Positions 1 to 10,894 of a DNA stretch of 31,528 bases are shown here, in pieces. Both the position numbers and the translations under genes were made by a program. The notes beneath the pieces were generated by a model that made no database searches, was not told where the DNA came from, and saw only the letters and a list, made by a program, of their open reading frames with translations. Each line of letters opens with the position of its first letter. Within the stretch, counting starts at the first letter, position 1. Origin of the DNA: Azolla pinnata (lineage: Eukaryota; Streptophyta; Polypodiopsida; Salviniales; Salviniaceae); contig JBBBWG010003415.1 of the NCBI GenBank assembly GCA_037176905.1, positions 1-31,528 of the forward strand, written 5' to 3'.

Positions 1-2960
1 TATATATCTAATAACAACATATTTAGAAAATAGAATTTAACTATTGTTTATTTTCAGATATTTTATTACTAACTCTTTTTCAAAAATATATTTTTTGTCA
101 TATCAAAATTGCCATGAGTTTGCCCCGAGTTTACTACATCTTTTGCTTTAGAGTTATAATGACAATGGTCACATATAGAGTCATGACAAGCACCATTGTA
201 GTTTGACACGTAGTTCCTGTGACATAGACATTCTTTTTATTGCCACAATCAAAACATGTAGCCAAGATCCGGCAGATTTCGCATCTATTATATGCCTACA
301 ACCGCAGTAGATTTTGCATTTATTGTCATAGTAAAGCTTGTGGTATGGTAGGGAGTAAACTTGTGATTAGGGTTGTGCCGATAGTCGTCTCTATATTTGT
401 AGTAAAGTTGCGGTAAATCACTATGTTGCTTGATGTGAAAAAATTGTGAACAAATTTCAAGTCTATGGGCGCATCAAAGGCATAAATACCATGTAGTGAC
501 TTATTAACAAACCTACAATTGATCCAACTACAAGCCGAAGGCTGAAAGAAATAAAGATGCCTCATAACCTACATGTGCAAAGCTTCAAGAACAAAGTAAA
601 GATTAATGCACATAAAAAAATATGGTTCAATTCTCAGTGATAGTTAAACTAGGATGTGTTCTTGTTTTCGATATTGCCAATCCTAAGAAATCCGACTACT
701 TTGGCATTGGTAGTTCTCATTCAACTGAGGCGAGACAACAATTACTAATGGAACATCTAACAATCTATTACTTCAAGTATACAAAATATAAAATTTATGT
801 TGGTCTATTTATATATGAGGATAAACTTGTGGCATGGGATCACAATAATGATGAGGATAATCGATAGAAGATATCACCAATTGAAAGGATCAAGTTTATA
901 ATATGTTTATGTATCATGATACTATATACCAAACTTGTACGATGGCCTTCATCAATGGTGGTTGAATAAAGTGGGCATTTTATTGGATGACTCTACAAAA
1001 TCAAATGGCCTACAAAAGTATGAACCTTGGTTTCATCTTGCTTTTAGAGATGGTAATGTGTGTGAATTTAAAGACCTTATCTTCACAATGTAAGTCAAAA
1101 GGTTAAGATAGGGATCATCCACCTTATGTGGAATGAATTTGTTTTGAATATTTCTCTCATAATTATGTTTTGTCATATTAAAGACACAAAGTATACACGA
1201 AAATGCAAGCAGTTATGATGAAACAATTTCTTATTGTAATTGGGAATAAGTTCAAGATTAATACTAGTAACTTCATCATACAAATCATTGCAAGATTTCT
1301 TTTTATATTTTGGGGGATTGGATAAATAGTACACCTTTTGATATAAACCAATGAATATTTCTATTGGTTTACATCGATAAGAATAATCATCGTTATTAAC
1401 CAAAAACCGAGTCGAGGTAAAATAAATGCAATTGGCAACTGTCTTGAGAGAAATGGATGTGGATACATCAAGATTGCTCAAATCATTTCTGCGTCCCTCA
1501 AATAAGTTGCATCAGTTCATACGGTGTGTATTGTGGTGATATTTCTACTAAGTTGAAACTTTTGCCAAGGAAGGGTTATACATGGCGGCTAGTCGATATA
1601 CCATATAGTTTCTGGTTGGCTGGTTCTATTAATGATAAAGAAAGAGCCCTATAGGCTGGACTAAATGGTCCAAATTGCCCAACTTAGAACTGCTCCAATT
1701 TGGAGAATTTTAATAACCGTGTAGCCAAACATATTCAATTACATAGGCTTTACGGAGTACATCTCATCTTATGCAAAAGATAGCCTAAGATGGTAATTAG
1801 TTTTACTAAATTTAGTAAAATTTTGCTGGACAAAGTTCGTGAATTATTTTGATATGTTTAAGGTTTGACTTCGTACTTATTTATTCACTACATGTTGTAG
1901 GGTAGAACAAATGTAAACCGTGGTCCTTTTTGCCTTGTTAGTAACACTGAGTTTATAAATGTCGACTTTTATGATCAAATAAGAGAAAAAAAGAATTCGA
2001 GAACACTATAACAGCTATTTTGACAAAGATGTGGATCTATAGGATCTGGATGGCTCATGAGAGCGAATGCTACCTTTAGCCAATGAAGTGAGTGAATTTG
2101 GTGATTTTAAAGATGCACCATCGTGTGAACAATTGGGACAGTAAGATAACGATAAGCTTGTATGGTTACCATCTAACCTACATGCTATCACCGACACTGA
2201 CAATACAGCTAAGGGTAATTTTTTATTAGTGCTTTAGAACACATATTAACCTTGTGTATCTAGTCTCTTTTATAACTTGAACTTTTCTTGTCTGATGATA
2301 TCACTTATTGAATAGATGTCTTGAGTCACATAGTGTGGTTTTGAGTTTGTGCATATTAGAAACTTATGAGAATTAGTATGAAACATCATGAATCAATATT
2401 GATACATTTTTAATTCGTATAATATTGATACATTTTATAAAACATCATGCATATGAATATTTCTTTGCATTATTGATCCAATCTTCTAAACAATCACCTA
2501 TCCCATCATTGTGCATGTCATCATGATCATTAACGTAGTCTTTATATTGAGATATTATTGTTTCGTCATGCATGTCCTTATCTATTGCAGGTATCCCAAT
2601 CATTTGCATGACGTACCCGTACATGTTCATCATGCAGTGATAGGCTACATTCATTGCTTAGGACATGGTCTTCCATCAATATATAACCTCAACTACTACT
2701 TTCTATAAACACAAAATTTATATAGTGGCCTCTCCCTAGACTACTATTGATCAATTCAACTGTATTTCCATGTGTGTATGACTAGTCTTCGGTTAATATA
2801 TATTCTTTGACCATCTGCACGTATCCTATTCTATTTGGCTAGAGAGGCTGAATTTCCACAAAGACCATATGTTGTCATTGTTTTTATGCCAAGAAAACCT
2901 TGTCTGAGTCAATTATTCTAATAGATTTATGAAATACATAATCATGATGTAAATGCCAAT
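1..2960. other. AT-rich region without a recognisable gene
   Basis: Both strands have only short open frames with no family motif that I recognise. An 81-codon plus-strand frame at 622-867 has no recognisable domain and no supporting context. No LTR, terminal inverted repeat or tandem array stands out. It is probably eroded repeat or intergenic DNA next to the truncated gypsy element that follows. Confidence 0.5.
2010..2215 (+). pseudogene. Possible decayed exon, unknown family
   Basis: One plus-strand frame reads with protein-like, acidic composition for about 68 codons, including the stretches LPLANEVSEFGDFKDAPSC and WLPSNLHAITDTDN. Three in-frame stops interrupt it. The frame ends near an AAG/GGTAAT sequence that could be an old splice donor. 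I do not recognise the family. The only evidence is the composition of this frame compared with the stop-rich others, so it may be chance. Confidence 0.2.
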
Positions 2961-2984
2961 ACATATAAATTTAATATCCATTTC

Positions 2985-3226
2985 TCAGGTTCTAAAATAT
3001 TCTAAAACTTTCTAGAAGCTCTTGTATGTATCTCCTTCTTGTTGCATGTCGGACGCTGTTCTTGCATGGTTCTAAATTTGTATAAATATAGGGGGGTTCA
3101 CCTTGATCCAAATCAAGTTGAACAATGCCAATTATGTTATCAATACTCAGGTTCATCTATCTTCTACTTTTCACTTATCTCTTCTACCCTTACCTAGCTC
3201 TTACCCTTTTGTATCTTTTCGTGACA
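2985..3226 (+). mobile_element. Degenerate 5' LTR of gypsy copy A (downstream part)
   Basis: This segment has the same order of signals as the intact LTRs at 17380 and 21880: TTC/GAA-type heat-shock units, then TATAAATA (3081-3088), then a pyrimidine-rich leader ending in GTGACA near 3226. After that comes a gag-like reading frame. The upstream boundary is not visible. No matching 3' LTR is seen, so the element is truncated. Similarity to the intact LTRs is weak away from the promoter signals. Confidence 0.5.
2990..3017 (+). promoter_or_regulatory. Degenerate heat-shock element array in LTR A
   Basis: Three TTC units lie exactly 10 bp apart (2990, 3000, 3010). The alternating positions read AAA, AAA and GAA where a heat-shock element would have GAA. 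The phasing matches the intact five-unit elements in the other gypsy LTRs, with two GAA units decayed to AAA. A TATAAATA box lies 64 bp downstream. Confidence 0.45.
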
Positions 3227-3765
3227 GTTTGTTCACCTTCCCCATTTCCCAAGCCTCTCAACATGTCAGATTCTACCGAGAGATTAAATCAACTTATTGA
3301 AGCCATTCATTAACTTCAACAATGTTCGAGAATCGCTACGAAAGCTTCAAGTTGGAATGCTTATGGAACTCGAGGAAAATAAAACAAACTCTCCTCCTGC
3401 ATCAACAAATCTTCTACCTATATAGCATTGTACCTCATCATCCCTTTCTCTAACTCCTCTTTATCTGACTACCTATTCTCCTTGTCTGTATCTTTTCGTG
3501 ATAGTTTGTTCACCTTCCCCATTTCCCAAGACTCAAGATATTGGATTCTACCGAGACATTAAATCAAGTTATTGAAGCCATGCATCAACTTCAACTTAAG
3601 AATAACAATTTTTAGGAATTGCTACAGAGGCTTCAACCTGGAATGCCAATGGAGCTTGAGGAAGAATAAACTTGCCTCCTACATCATCAAATCTTATACT
3701 TGTAGAGCTTGGTCACTTATTAACAATTCTTTCTCCAACTCCTCTCCATCTCACGAAAAGGATAG
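3211..3765 (+). repeat. Tandem duplication (about 277 bp) of the gypsy A leader and gag start
   Basis: The segment starting GTATCTTTTCGTGA at 3211 recurs at 3488. The two copies (about 3211-3487 and 3488-3765) stay alignable across the leader, the gag start around TCTACCGAGA and the following coiled-coil-like codons. They differ by many substitutions and small indels, so the duplication is old. It adds a second gag N-terminus and breaks the original frame. Confidence 0.7.
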
Positions 3766-4535
3766 CCCAAGGTTAGTTTACCTAAGAAATTCGATGACAC
3801 GAGGGCACACTTTCGAGTGTTCATAAATTAGATCAAACTTATTATCGAACTACAACCCCAATTATATTCAAATGACTTTCGTCAAGTTTATGTCATTGGA
3901 ACCCTTCTCTCAGGAGCTATGCAAGCCTGTTTCATACCATTGGTCGAAACATCTTCACCACCTTTAAAAAATTTCCTTGGCTTTTTGGTAGAGTTTGAAG
4001 CGACATTTTGGGATACAGCCTGACACCGAACAGGCATTATCAAACTCTATTCATTATGACAAGGTATGTGTCTGGTGTCAGTCTATATCTCTGAATTTCG
4101 ACAATTATCATGTGATGTTCAGGGAGATGGCCAAACCCTGTACGATTTTTGTTAGGGCCTTCATAGCGATATAAAAAATCTGCTACTTAACTTCCCAGAG
4201 CTTACTTCTTTGTCGCAATCCATCTCACAAGCCTTCAGTTATGACAATTGTCTTTTTGAGCTTCGTCAAGTGGAACGAGCAAAGATCAAAGGGCAACCCA
4301 TTTTGAGCACCCCTCCAACATCATTGTCTAGTGACCTAGTGCTGATAGAAATTGATCAAGTTCAAGTTCCACTCATTGAGTCTTAAACGGAGATTTCAAC
4401 GAACCAATGGACTATGTTTATACTGTGGCACCTCTAACCATCTGATTCATTTCTTTCCAATAAAAAATAGCTTGCGACAATGCTCTACAATCAGACGGAC
4501 CCAACAATTGAAAGAAGAATGTGTCCAACTATAGT
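3263..4535 (+). pseudogene. Gypsy copy A gag remnant
   Basis: This is the decayed structural (capsid/nucleocapsid) gene of a Ty3/gypsy element. The likely start ATG at 3263 opens a frame beginning MSDSTERLNQLIEAIH, a short helical N-terminus. Further on, broken frames around 3895-4300 show a retrotransposon gag core (GTLLSGAMQACFIPLVE, then NLLLNFPELTSLSQSI) resembling the gag core at 18245-18600 of the better-preserved element. Near 4400 a zinc-knuckle remnant reads CLYCGTSNHLIHFFP: the C-x2-C-x4-H spacing is kept but the last cysteine is phenylalanine. Several stops and frameshifts are present, and the 5' end is duplicated. The family assignment rests on the order of parts and on similarity to copy B. 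Function is certainly lost. Confidence 0.7.
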
Positions 4536-4539
4536 AGGA

Positions 4540-5530
4540 ACCATGTGATTTGACAATTCAAATTCATGTTACTCCTAAAGTTCCGCTATTCCACAAATGA
4601 TTTTTTCCCCCTGGTAAGCATCCATTTCAAGTCTAGTTCATTATTCCGGGGCAACCACAACGTTCATTCATAAACACAAATTTTTGGTTGTCCAGTTGCT
4701 CAAGCCAATCCTAGCAGAAGCTATCGATGGGTACATGCTTTCGTCTAGCACAATGATAGAAGCCACTGTCCTGCTCCTCTTACAGCTCAAGGATCACCAC
4801 GAAGAAGGTCTTGACATTTTATGTCATCACTTTATCACGACACCCTATTATAATTGGTTTGTCCTGGTGGAAGAAATGTAACCCAATGATCGATTGGGAG
4901 CAACTACTCGATTACTTTTAAATCAGAAACTAGCCCGGAGGTTTTAGTCGTCATCAGAAGGGCTCGAATTGGTTTGCAGCGCTCGTCGCTTCATTTGAAT
5001 AAGAACGAACTCCAAGGTGGATGGTCACATTAAAGTCTCAATGAAGAAAATCGTGTATAATGCCGCTGAGTTGAGCACTCTAGTTCCTATACACACAGCT
5101 ATCAACTCATTTTCGTCGAAGTATGAGGACTTTGAGGGCGTGTTCTAGAAAAAGAATGCAGATCACTTGCCTAAACATCAACCCAATCACTATCTGATCG
5201 ATTTGCAAGAAGGTGCTAGTCTCCCCTTTGACCTAATTTATGGATTATCCGAACTAGGTGCTTCGGACTTATCTCAACACAAGGAATAATAATGGACACA
5301 TGGAAGTTTAAGACTATCCAAAAGTGGGTTGCTCCAACATGAGTACGAGATGTGCAATTAATTTTTAGTTTCGCCAATTTGTATCGATGTTTCATCAAAG
5401 GATTTTTAGTGATTGCACAATCTCACATTGCTTGTACCCATAAGGACGCTACCTTCAAATGGACGATGAAATGTGGAATTGCTCGTAGCTGTAAGGCACC
5501 TAACCAACGATGGAATGTGGAATTAGGTTA
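4540..5530 (+). pseudogene. Gypsy copy A pol remnant, RT core deleted
   Basis: Pieces of a gypsy polyprotein occur in order. At about 4850-4910 is the protease-RT linker (GLSWWKKCNPMIDWEQ, matching the usual LPW-x-NPxIDW pattern). At 5116-5255 is the RT N-terminus (KYEDFEGVF, then LPKHQPNHYLIDLQEGA, in which an in-frame stop lies just after GVF). At 5340-5465 is the region after RT (VRDVQLIFSFANLYRCFIKGF, then KDATFKW). The block between roughly 5280 and 5310, which should encode the RT fingers and palm with the catalytic aspartates, is absent. No clear protease active site is seen. RNase H, integrase and a 3' LTR are missing, so the element is 3' truncated near 5530, where an inverted RT fragment begins. 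Confidence 0.75.
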
Positions 5531-5905
5531 TTGAAGTAATCATAGGCCGATCCATTCGTATTCCTATGGCAGATAGCATGAAGCCCAAAAATTTGAGTTG
5601 AGTGGAACCCCAACGACACTTCTTTAACTGTAATTGCAAGTTAAACATTTGAATATGGTGAAGGAGCTCATTTAGGACCTGCAAGTGGTCGTGCCATGTT
5701 ATCATGGCTACTAAAATGTCGTCAAAAAGCATCCTAGTAAACAAAGCCATGGGTTGTCCGAAATGTTGTCTTGTGAGCATCCTACTTGGATAGCGACGGT
5801 GTTTGGAAGTATCCAGTCTTGAGGTCGTGAGAAGTTAAGCATTTGAACTTGACGAATTGGTCAAGGAGGTCATCAATTCGGGGGAGAAGATACATGCCAT
5901 GTATG
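5523..5905 (-). pseudogene. Inverted gypsy reverse-transcriptase fragment
   Basis: Read on the minus strand, this piece begins at about 5905 with LLPRIDDLLDQ, a conserved RT block. It continues with CLTSHDLKTGYFQTP (the first catalytic aspartate region), HKTTFRTTHGF, then FDDILVAMITWHDHL (the catalytic DD motif), and ends with QLKFLGFMLSAIGIRMD. A deletion separates the HGF block from the FDDIL block, and frameshifts are present. It carries the RT core that adjacent copy A lacks, but in opposite orientation and in a diverged form, so it is probably from a different gypsy lineage inserted or rearranged here. It has no gag, integrase or LTR of its own. Confidence 0.8.
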
Positions 5906-5929
5906 CCATGTATTGATCCATGTATGCAT

Positions 5930-7640
5930 AGAAATAGTATCCATTCATCAAATTATGAGTTTCAATCAGTCACCTATACATTCATTAAGTCATTGAAATA
6001 ATTAATACATTCACTCATGCATCCATGGATTCATCTATCTCTTCATTCCTTGTGTTACTATATTCCAGCATCAAAAACAGACTGGAATCATTGCCGACGA
6101 CAAGACCGGGCTTATTTCTTACATCCCAAGATATTTATAGATATTAAGGGCTCTCTAAAGAGGAGAGTGATGAGCAAATGGAAGTTTTAAAAATATTAAG
6201 CTTATATAAGAGCTTAAAAATTATGCTATCACAAGAATTTATTTGCACATGCAAAAGTTTAGCGGCCAGTCAGCTAGCCCACCCAACACAATTGTTGCCG
6301 CGTCTATTGCACCAGCCCCCAGTAGTACCCACTTATCCACTGCCACAAGAGATGCAGCACAAGCTACAACACTGACAAGGGTAGCAGCCGAGTCATTGCT
6401 GCCACACTAGTTGGGTTACCACAAACGCCACCCAGTAGGTGCACCAGCACCAACATAAAACCACTCACCAAGCTCTAGAGCATCTACGTCAATCTTTGTT
6501 CAAAATAAATATTATGAGGAATGTAGTTTAGTATAAAAAATTAAATTTAAGCTTTTGGTTAGGGTTGGAGGTGATGTTGCTGGTCCAAGTGACCAATCCG
6601 CACCTATTCAAATAGGTTAGTAGATATATAATATTACTTCCTTTACTTTTACAGGAATTGATGTATTAACCCAAAACAATGTATTGTTTGGATAGGTCTA
6701 GGCGATCACGTGTCAGAGACTTATTGACCTCTGCCCCTATCAAAGAATAAACACCCCAAACAACAACACAATCTTCTGTAGAAACATGTGTAAGGTCTGT
6801 CGACATTATTTGTGAGATATATGAGAACCTTGATATTGTTTGTACAGGAGGTGGGACCATGTTTATGAGGAGGCATAAAGACTTAGTGGAGTCTTAGAAA
6901 TTTAAGTTAATCTGAGATTTCAAATTTATAATTAAGGCCCTAATTTAGTTTTTATAATAGAGATCAAGACGAGACACAAAACATTTGTCATCAACGCCTT
7001 GTAGAGAGAATTTGGGACTGGATGGGAAAAAAAACCTATAGGACATTTCAGACCACCTTGGACATAGAAGAGATCGTGCAAGGTATTTTCTAGTTTCTAT
7101 GTCTCTTAAATTAACTAGACTTTAAAATATTATTATATTCAAGAATGTGCATAATGTACTCTTTTCTATTCCTCGAATGAGTCTTAAGGGAATTGAATCC
7201 TAAAACGTTGATACATCCATCATGAGACTCTCCTGCCCACCCTCCCAAGAATGTTAAAATGTCTTAATAAAATTTCAGACAAATGCTAGTTAGAACATGT
7301 GGCAATTACCTAATTAGTCTGACATAAAAAAATCTAGCTATCTTAATTTAAGGTGACCCTTCATTTTGTATATCGATATATAGATTCAAAACGTTTGAGT
7401 CTTCCTTTAATTCTTCTTGTTCTAGATTTGTTGTAATCTCAATTGGGATGCATATTTGTAGTTATATGTTGTCTTCCATGACCTTTGTTTCCTTGCTCTT
7501 AGTTTCAAAGAGTTCTTCGTCACTGTCCTACTCATGGTCTTCGTTTAGTTCATTGTCATTGATCTCAGACTGTTTTTAGAGAAGCCATGTCACGAGTCTT
7601 CATATCCTCCGCATCATTGAGAACAAAGGTTGTATTTAAT
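5930..7640. other. No recognisable gene
   Basis: This AT-rich stretch has short open frames only. A segment near 6600-6860 reads like an intron-exon border (pyrimidine-rich tract, TTTACAGG near 6650), but the following frame matches no family I know. No terminal repeats or arrays are visible. I can assign nothing here. Confidence 0.45.
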
Positions 7641-7657
7641 GTTTTATTTCGACTTTG

Positions 7658-7797
7658 CTGTGAGATTAGCCATGAGGTTGACACAACTTTTTTTGTGATC
7701 TTTTATTGCAAACTTTTCCAAGCCTTTTCCATGCAATAATTTGACACCAGTATCGCCATGAAGTTTTACGCTGTGAGATTAGCCATGAGGTTGACAC
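7658..7797 (+). repeat. Direct repeat of a 27-bp segment
   Basis: A segment beginning GCTGTGAGATTAGCCATGAG at about 7658 recurs at about 7770, followed in both places by GTTGACAC. A second repeated phrase, ACACCAGTATCGCCATG, occurs twice between them. This suggests a slipped or unequal-exchange duplication at the left edge of the repeat mosaic. Confidence 0.6.
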
Positions 7798-7944
7798 CAG
7801 TATCGCCATGGAAGCATTTTGATAATTTGACACAATGATTACCACAAGAATAGATGTGCATTAGAATCGAGTATAGACGGACATATTTCTGCCAGCATAT
7901 ACGGCAATTTAGCCGCAACAAAAACATTCTAATTGATGCGTGTT

Positions 7945-8228
7945 TTACCTTGAATTTGACACTCAGTTAGATGCTCTTGTAGCCGCAAATTTTGACGCTC
8001 GTTTAGACGCTAAGCTAACTCTTGTATCATTTTTGCCTCCTACTTTACCGCCAGTATTGATGCAAGTTTGTTAAGCCATTTTAATGCAATTTTTTCTGCA
8101 AATTGGGCGTGAGTATAGATGCAACAATAGACATGAAGTTTTACGCTGGCTTTGACATGAACTTTGATGAGGTTATTCACGCGAATTTGGATGTGAATTT
8201 TGATGCAAATCTTGACGCACTTATAGAC
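7945..8228 (+). repeat. 12-bp tandem array ending in TTTGAC/TTAGAC
   Basis: From 8109 to 8228, ten consecutive 12-bp units can be read, each ending in a GAT/GAC/CAC/TAC triplet (for example GTGAATTTTGAT, GCAAATCTTGAC, GCACTTATAGAC). The same 12-bp rhythm is visible at 7945-8015 (GCAAATTTTGAC, GCTCGTTTAGAC). Because 12 is divisible by three, the array stays open in frame and spells a four-residue repeat such as NFDA/NLDV, giving an 81-codon frame at 8103-8348. I regard that frame as a by-product. The unit resembles the 11-12-bp TTTGCCGCGA arrays elsewhere in the window. Confidence 0.7.
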
Positions 8229-8399
8229 ACATTTTTTTACTCTGAGGTTGCTGTACATTTTTCCATGCATTTTTGTCATGTATGTAGGAGCTCTGTTTAT
8301 CGCGTCTATAATGAAATGCCTCATTTGAGCTCATTTGACACAATGTAGCAGTATAACTAATCAGTTTAAAATACAATTATGCTATACATGTGGTAAATA

Positions 8400-8850
8400 T
8401 GTGTTTATTATGATCTAAACTGAAGTATATCCATGTATCTATCCATATACATACAAATATGTATCTAGACATGTACATATTCATAAAGATCTACATTGGA
8501 ATCTTAAAATGCATGAATATATAAATATTTATGCGTACATGTACATGTCTATGCATGTACAGGCAAATATGCATTAGACATGTACATATATAGGTGAATA
8601 TGCATTTATGCATGGATATACAGGTGAATATGGCTATATATGATCATTTACAACTGAAAATATATCAAACATGTACATATATACACTAATATGCATGGAA
8701 AAATGTATATTTAGATGATTATGCATGTCTGTATGCATATACAAATAAATATAGACTAATAGTTTTAACTTGCAGTTATGTTGCAATAAATAGCGCATCT
8801 ATCTTGAAGAAAGGATGTGGCAAAATATTTAGTAAATATCCTTTTTGCTA
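8400..8850. repeat. AT-rich imperfect minisatellite, copy 1
   Basis: Degenerate units around GGTGAATATGCAT, CATGTACATATATA and GATATACAGG recur many times. The block ends with TTGCAATAAATAGCGCATCTAT near 8785. The same phrases and the same ending recur at 9500-9950, so this is one copy of a segmental duplication. The open frames here follow the repeats and show no protein family. Confidence 0.65.
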
Positions 8851-9211
8851 CAAATTTTCCATGAGTTTTAGTGCTCATTTTACCCTATTGTTGATGTGAT
8901 TATAAACGCGGCCGTTGATGCAAATTTTACCGTGAGTTTGACACCTAGTAGATGTGCTTGTTATTGCTAATTTGTTGCAAGTTACACGCGTCATAGACGT
9001 GACTATACTGTATATATATATATATATACAAATTTTCCATGAGTTTTAGTGCTCATTTTACCTTGTTGTTGATGCGATTATAAATGTGGCTGTTGATGCA
9101 AATTTTACCGTGAGTTTGACGCGTAGTAGATGCGCTTGTTATTGCTAATTTGCTGCAAGTTAGATGCGTCATAGACGTGACTATACTGTACACACACACA
9201 CACACACACAA
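8851..9211 (+). repeat. 178-bp tandem duplication ending in dinucleotide runs
   Basis: Unit 1 (8851-9028) and unit 2 (9029-9211) both start CAAATTTTCCATGAGTTTTA and run in parallel to GACTATACTGTA. Unit 1 then ends in a (TA)n run (9010-9028) and unit 2 in a (CA)n run (9190-9211). Differences between units are mostly C/T and G/A transitions. Confidence 0.8.
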
Positions 9212-9479
9212 ATGTTGCAAATTTCAAACATAGACTCAACATCAATATTTGGCATTAGAATATTGTTATCATCACTTTTGGTCGATATAAGCATCAATTA
9301 TAAGGAACAAATCAATATCGATTGAGAGATTAGCATTTGAATCAATATCAATCATGTTTCCAATCCCTAATTCAATGTATAAATCTCTGGACGCATCCAT
9401 GTTTATTAATGATTGTTTCACTAGATCTTGATCAGCTTGATAACTATCAGCATCATCAAAATATATTGCAGCTTCAACA

Positions 9480-9960
9480 TTGTCGACATCAATATGCGTG
9501 TGTACATGTAAATATACATGAATATATAAATATTTATGTGTATATATATGCATGTATTCATATACAAGAGAATATGAAACAAACATGTACATAATAGGTG
9601 AATATGCATATCTGCATGGATATACAAGTAATTTGTACTATATAAGTTTGAATATACAGGTGAATATGCTTGTATCTGGCCATTTACAAGTCGATATACA
9701 TCAAACATGTACTTATATAGACGAATCTGCATATATCTATGCATACACACATGAATATGCATGAAAAAATGAATATTTAAATGAACATGCAGGTATGTAT
9801 ACATATACAAGGGAATACATACTAGTATTAGTTAATTTGCAGCTATGCTGCAACAAATAACGCATCTATATTGAAGCAAAGTTCTGGCAAATAGCGCGGC
9901 TATGTTGCAAGAACGTCGCAATAAAATGTTCAGTAAATATACAATTTCGCCACATGTTTG
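9480..9960. repeat. AT-rich imperfect minisatellite, copy 2
   Basis: This block parallels 8460-8850: TACATGTAAATATACATGAA, GGTGAATATGCAT, CATTTACAA, ATCAAACATGTAC and ATGCATGAAAAAATG occur in the same order. It ends with GCTGCAACAAATAACGCATCTAT near 9845. Overlapping open frames on both strands are produced by the repeats. Confidence 0.65.
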
Positions 9961-10079
9961 CTGTATATGTCTTATTAATTTGCTGTGACCATACTACAAC
10001 ATTGTATCGCAAGCAAGATTTGAACCCATTACTTGATTTGAAACAATCGTGTAATATATACACTAAATTTGAAGTAAAA

Positions 10080-10640
10080 TGATCAATATCCAATTATCTA
10101 TTTATATATAGATCAATATGCGTGTATACATCTAAATATACATGTATATATATAGCTGAATATATGAATATTTCTGCATATCTCTCTCTCTATATATATA
10201 TACATACACAAGCGAAAATGCATCAAACAAGTACATATATAGGTGAATATACATATAGCTAGTTATCCATGTACACGTGAATATACATGTATGTATGCAA
10301 TTACAGGTAACTATATGTATGTATGCAATTACAGGTAAATAAATGTATGTATGCATATATAGGTGAATATGTATGTATGAATATATAGATGAATATAGAT
10401 GAATATACATCTATCTATCCATATACAGGTGTGTATGCATGTATATATGCATATACATATGAATATGATCTATCTTATCTCCATATACAGGTGTGTATGC
10501 ATGTTATATATGCATATACATATGAATATCATCTATCTTATCTCCATATACAGGTGAATATGAATGTATATATTGATTACTATGTAGGTATGAGTGCTAG
10601 TAAAGATAAATATGCCTATGTAGGCGTATACAGATAAATC
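10080..10640. repeat. AT-rich imperfect minisatellite, copy 3
   Basis: A third block opens with GATCAATATGCGTGTATACA, matching 9490. It then holds tandem units such as CTATCTTATCTCCATATACAGG (about 10470 and 10530) and TATGTATGTATGCAATTACAGG (about 10270-10330, twice). There is no coding evidence beyond repeat-driven frames. Confidence 0.6.
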
Positions 10641-10815
10641 AATTTGAGATTCGAATTCATCTTATGAGTTCTAAAATGAAAAAGCTTTGGAAATGAAGAA
10701 GCTTCTGAGGATATATATGTTCTCAACTTGAGAACAAAAAGAAATTTATAAAAATAAATAAAATGAGATTATTGTTTTTATTATTTAAATATTTGTAGAT
10801 AATTTCACGTATAAT

Positions 10816-10887
10816 TTTGCATATATATTTGCGTATATATTTGCATATATATTTGCGTATATATTTGCATATATACTTGCGTAAATA
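10816..10887 (+). repeat. 12-bp array TTTGCRTATATA with strict A/G alternation
   Basis: Six contiguous 12-bp units start at 10816, 10828, 10840, 10852, 10864 and 10876. The sixth base alternates A, G, A, G, A, G, so the real unit is 24 bp. The last unit has drifted (CTTGCGTAAATA). It sits at the 3' edge of the minus-strand CACTA copy A. Confidence 0.8.
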
Positions 10888-10894
10888 GACTTGG

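Noticed and set aside
9272-9810. Tyr/His/Ile-rich ORFs in the AT-rich minisatellites
   Set aside because: They follow TATACATGTA-type repeats on both strands and carry no family motif.
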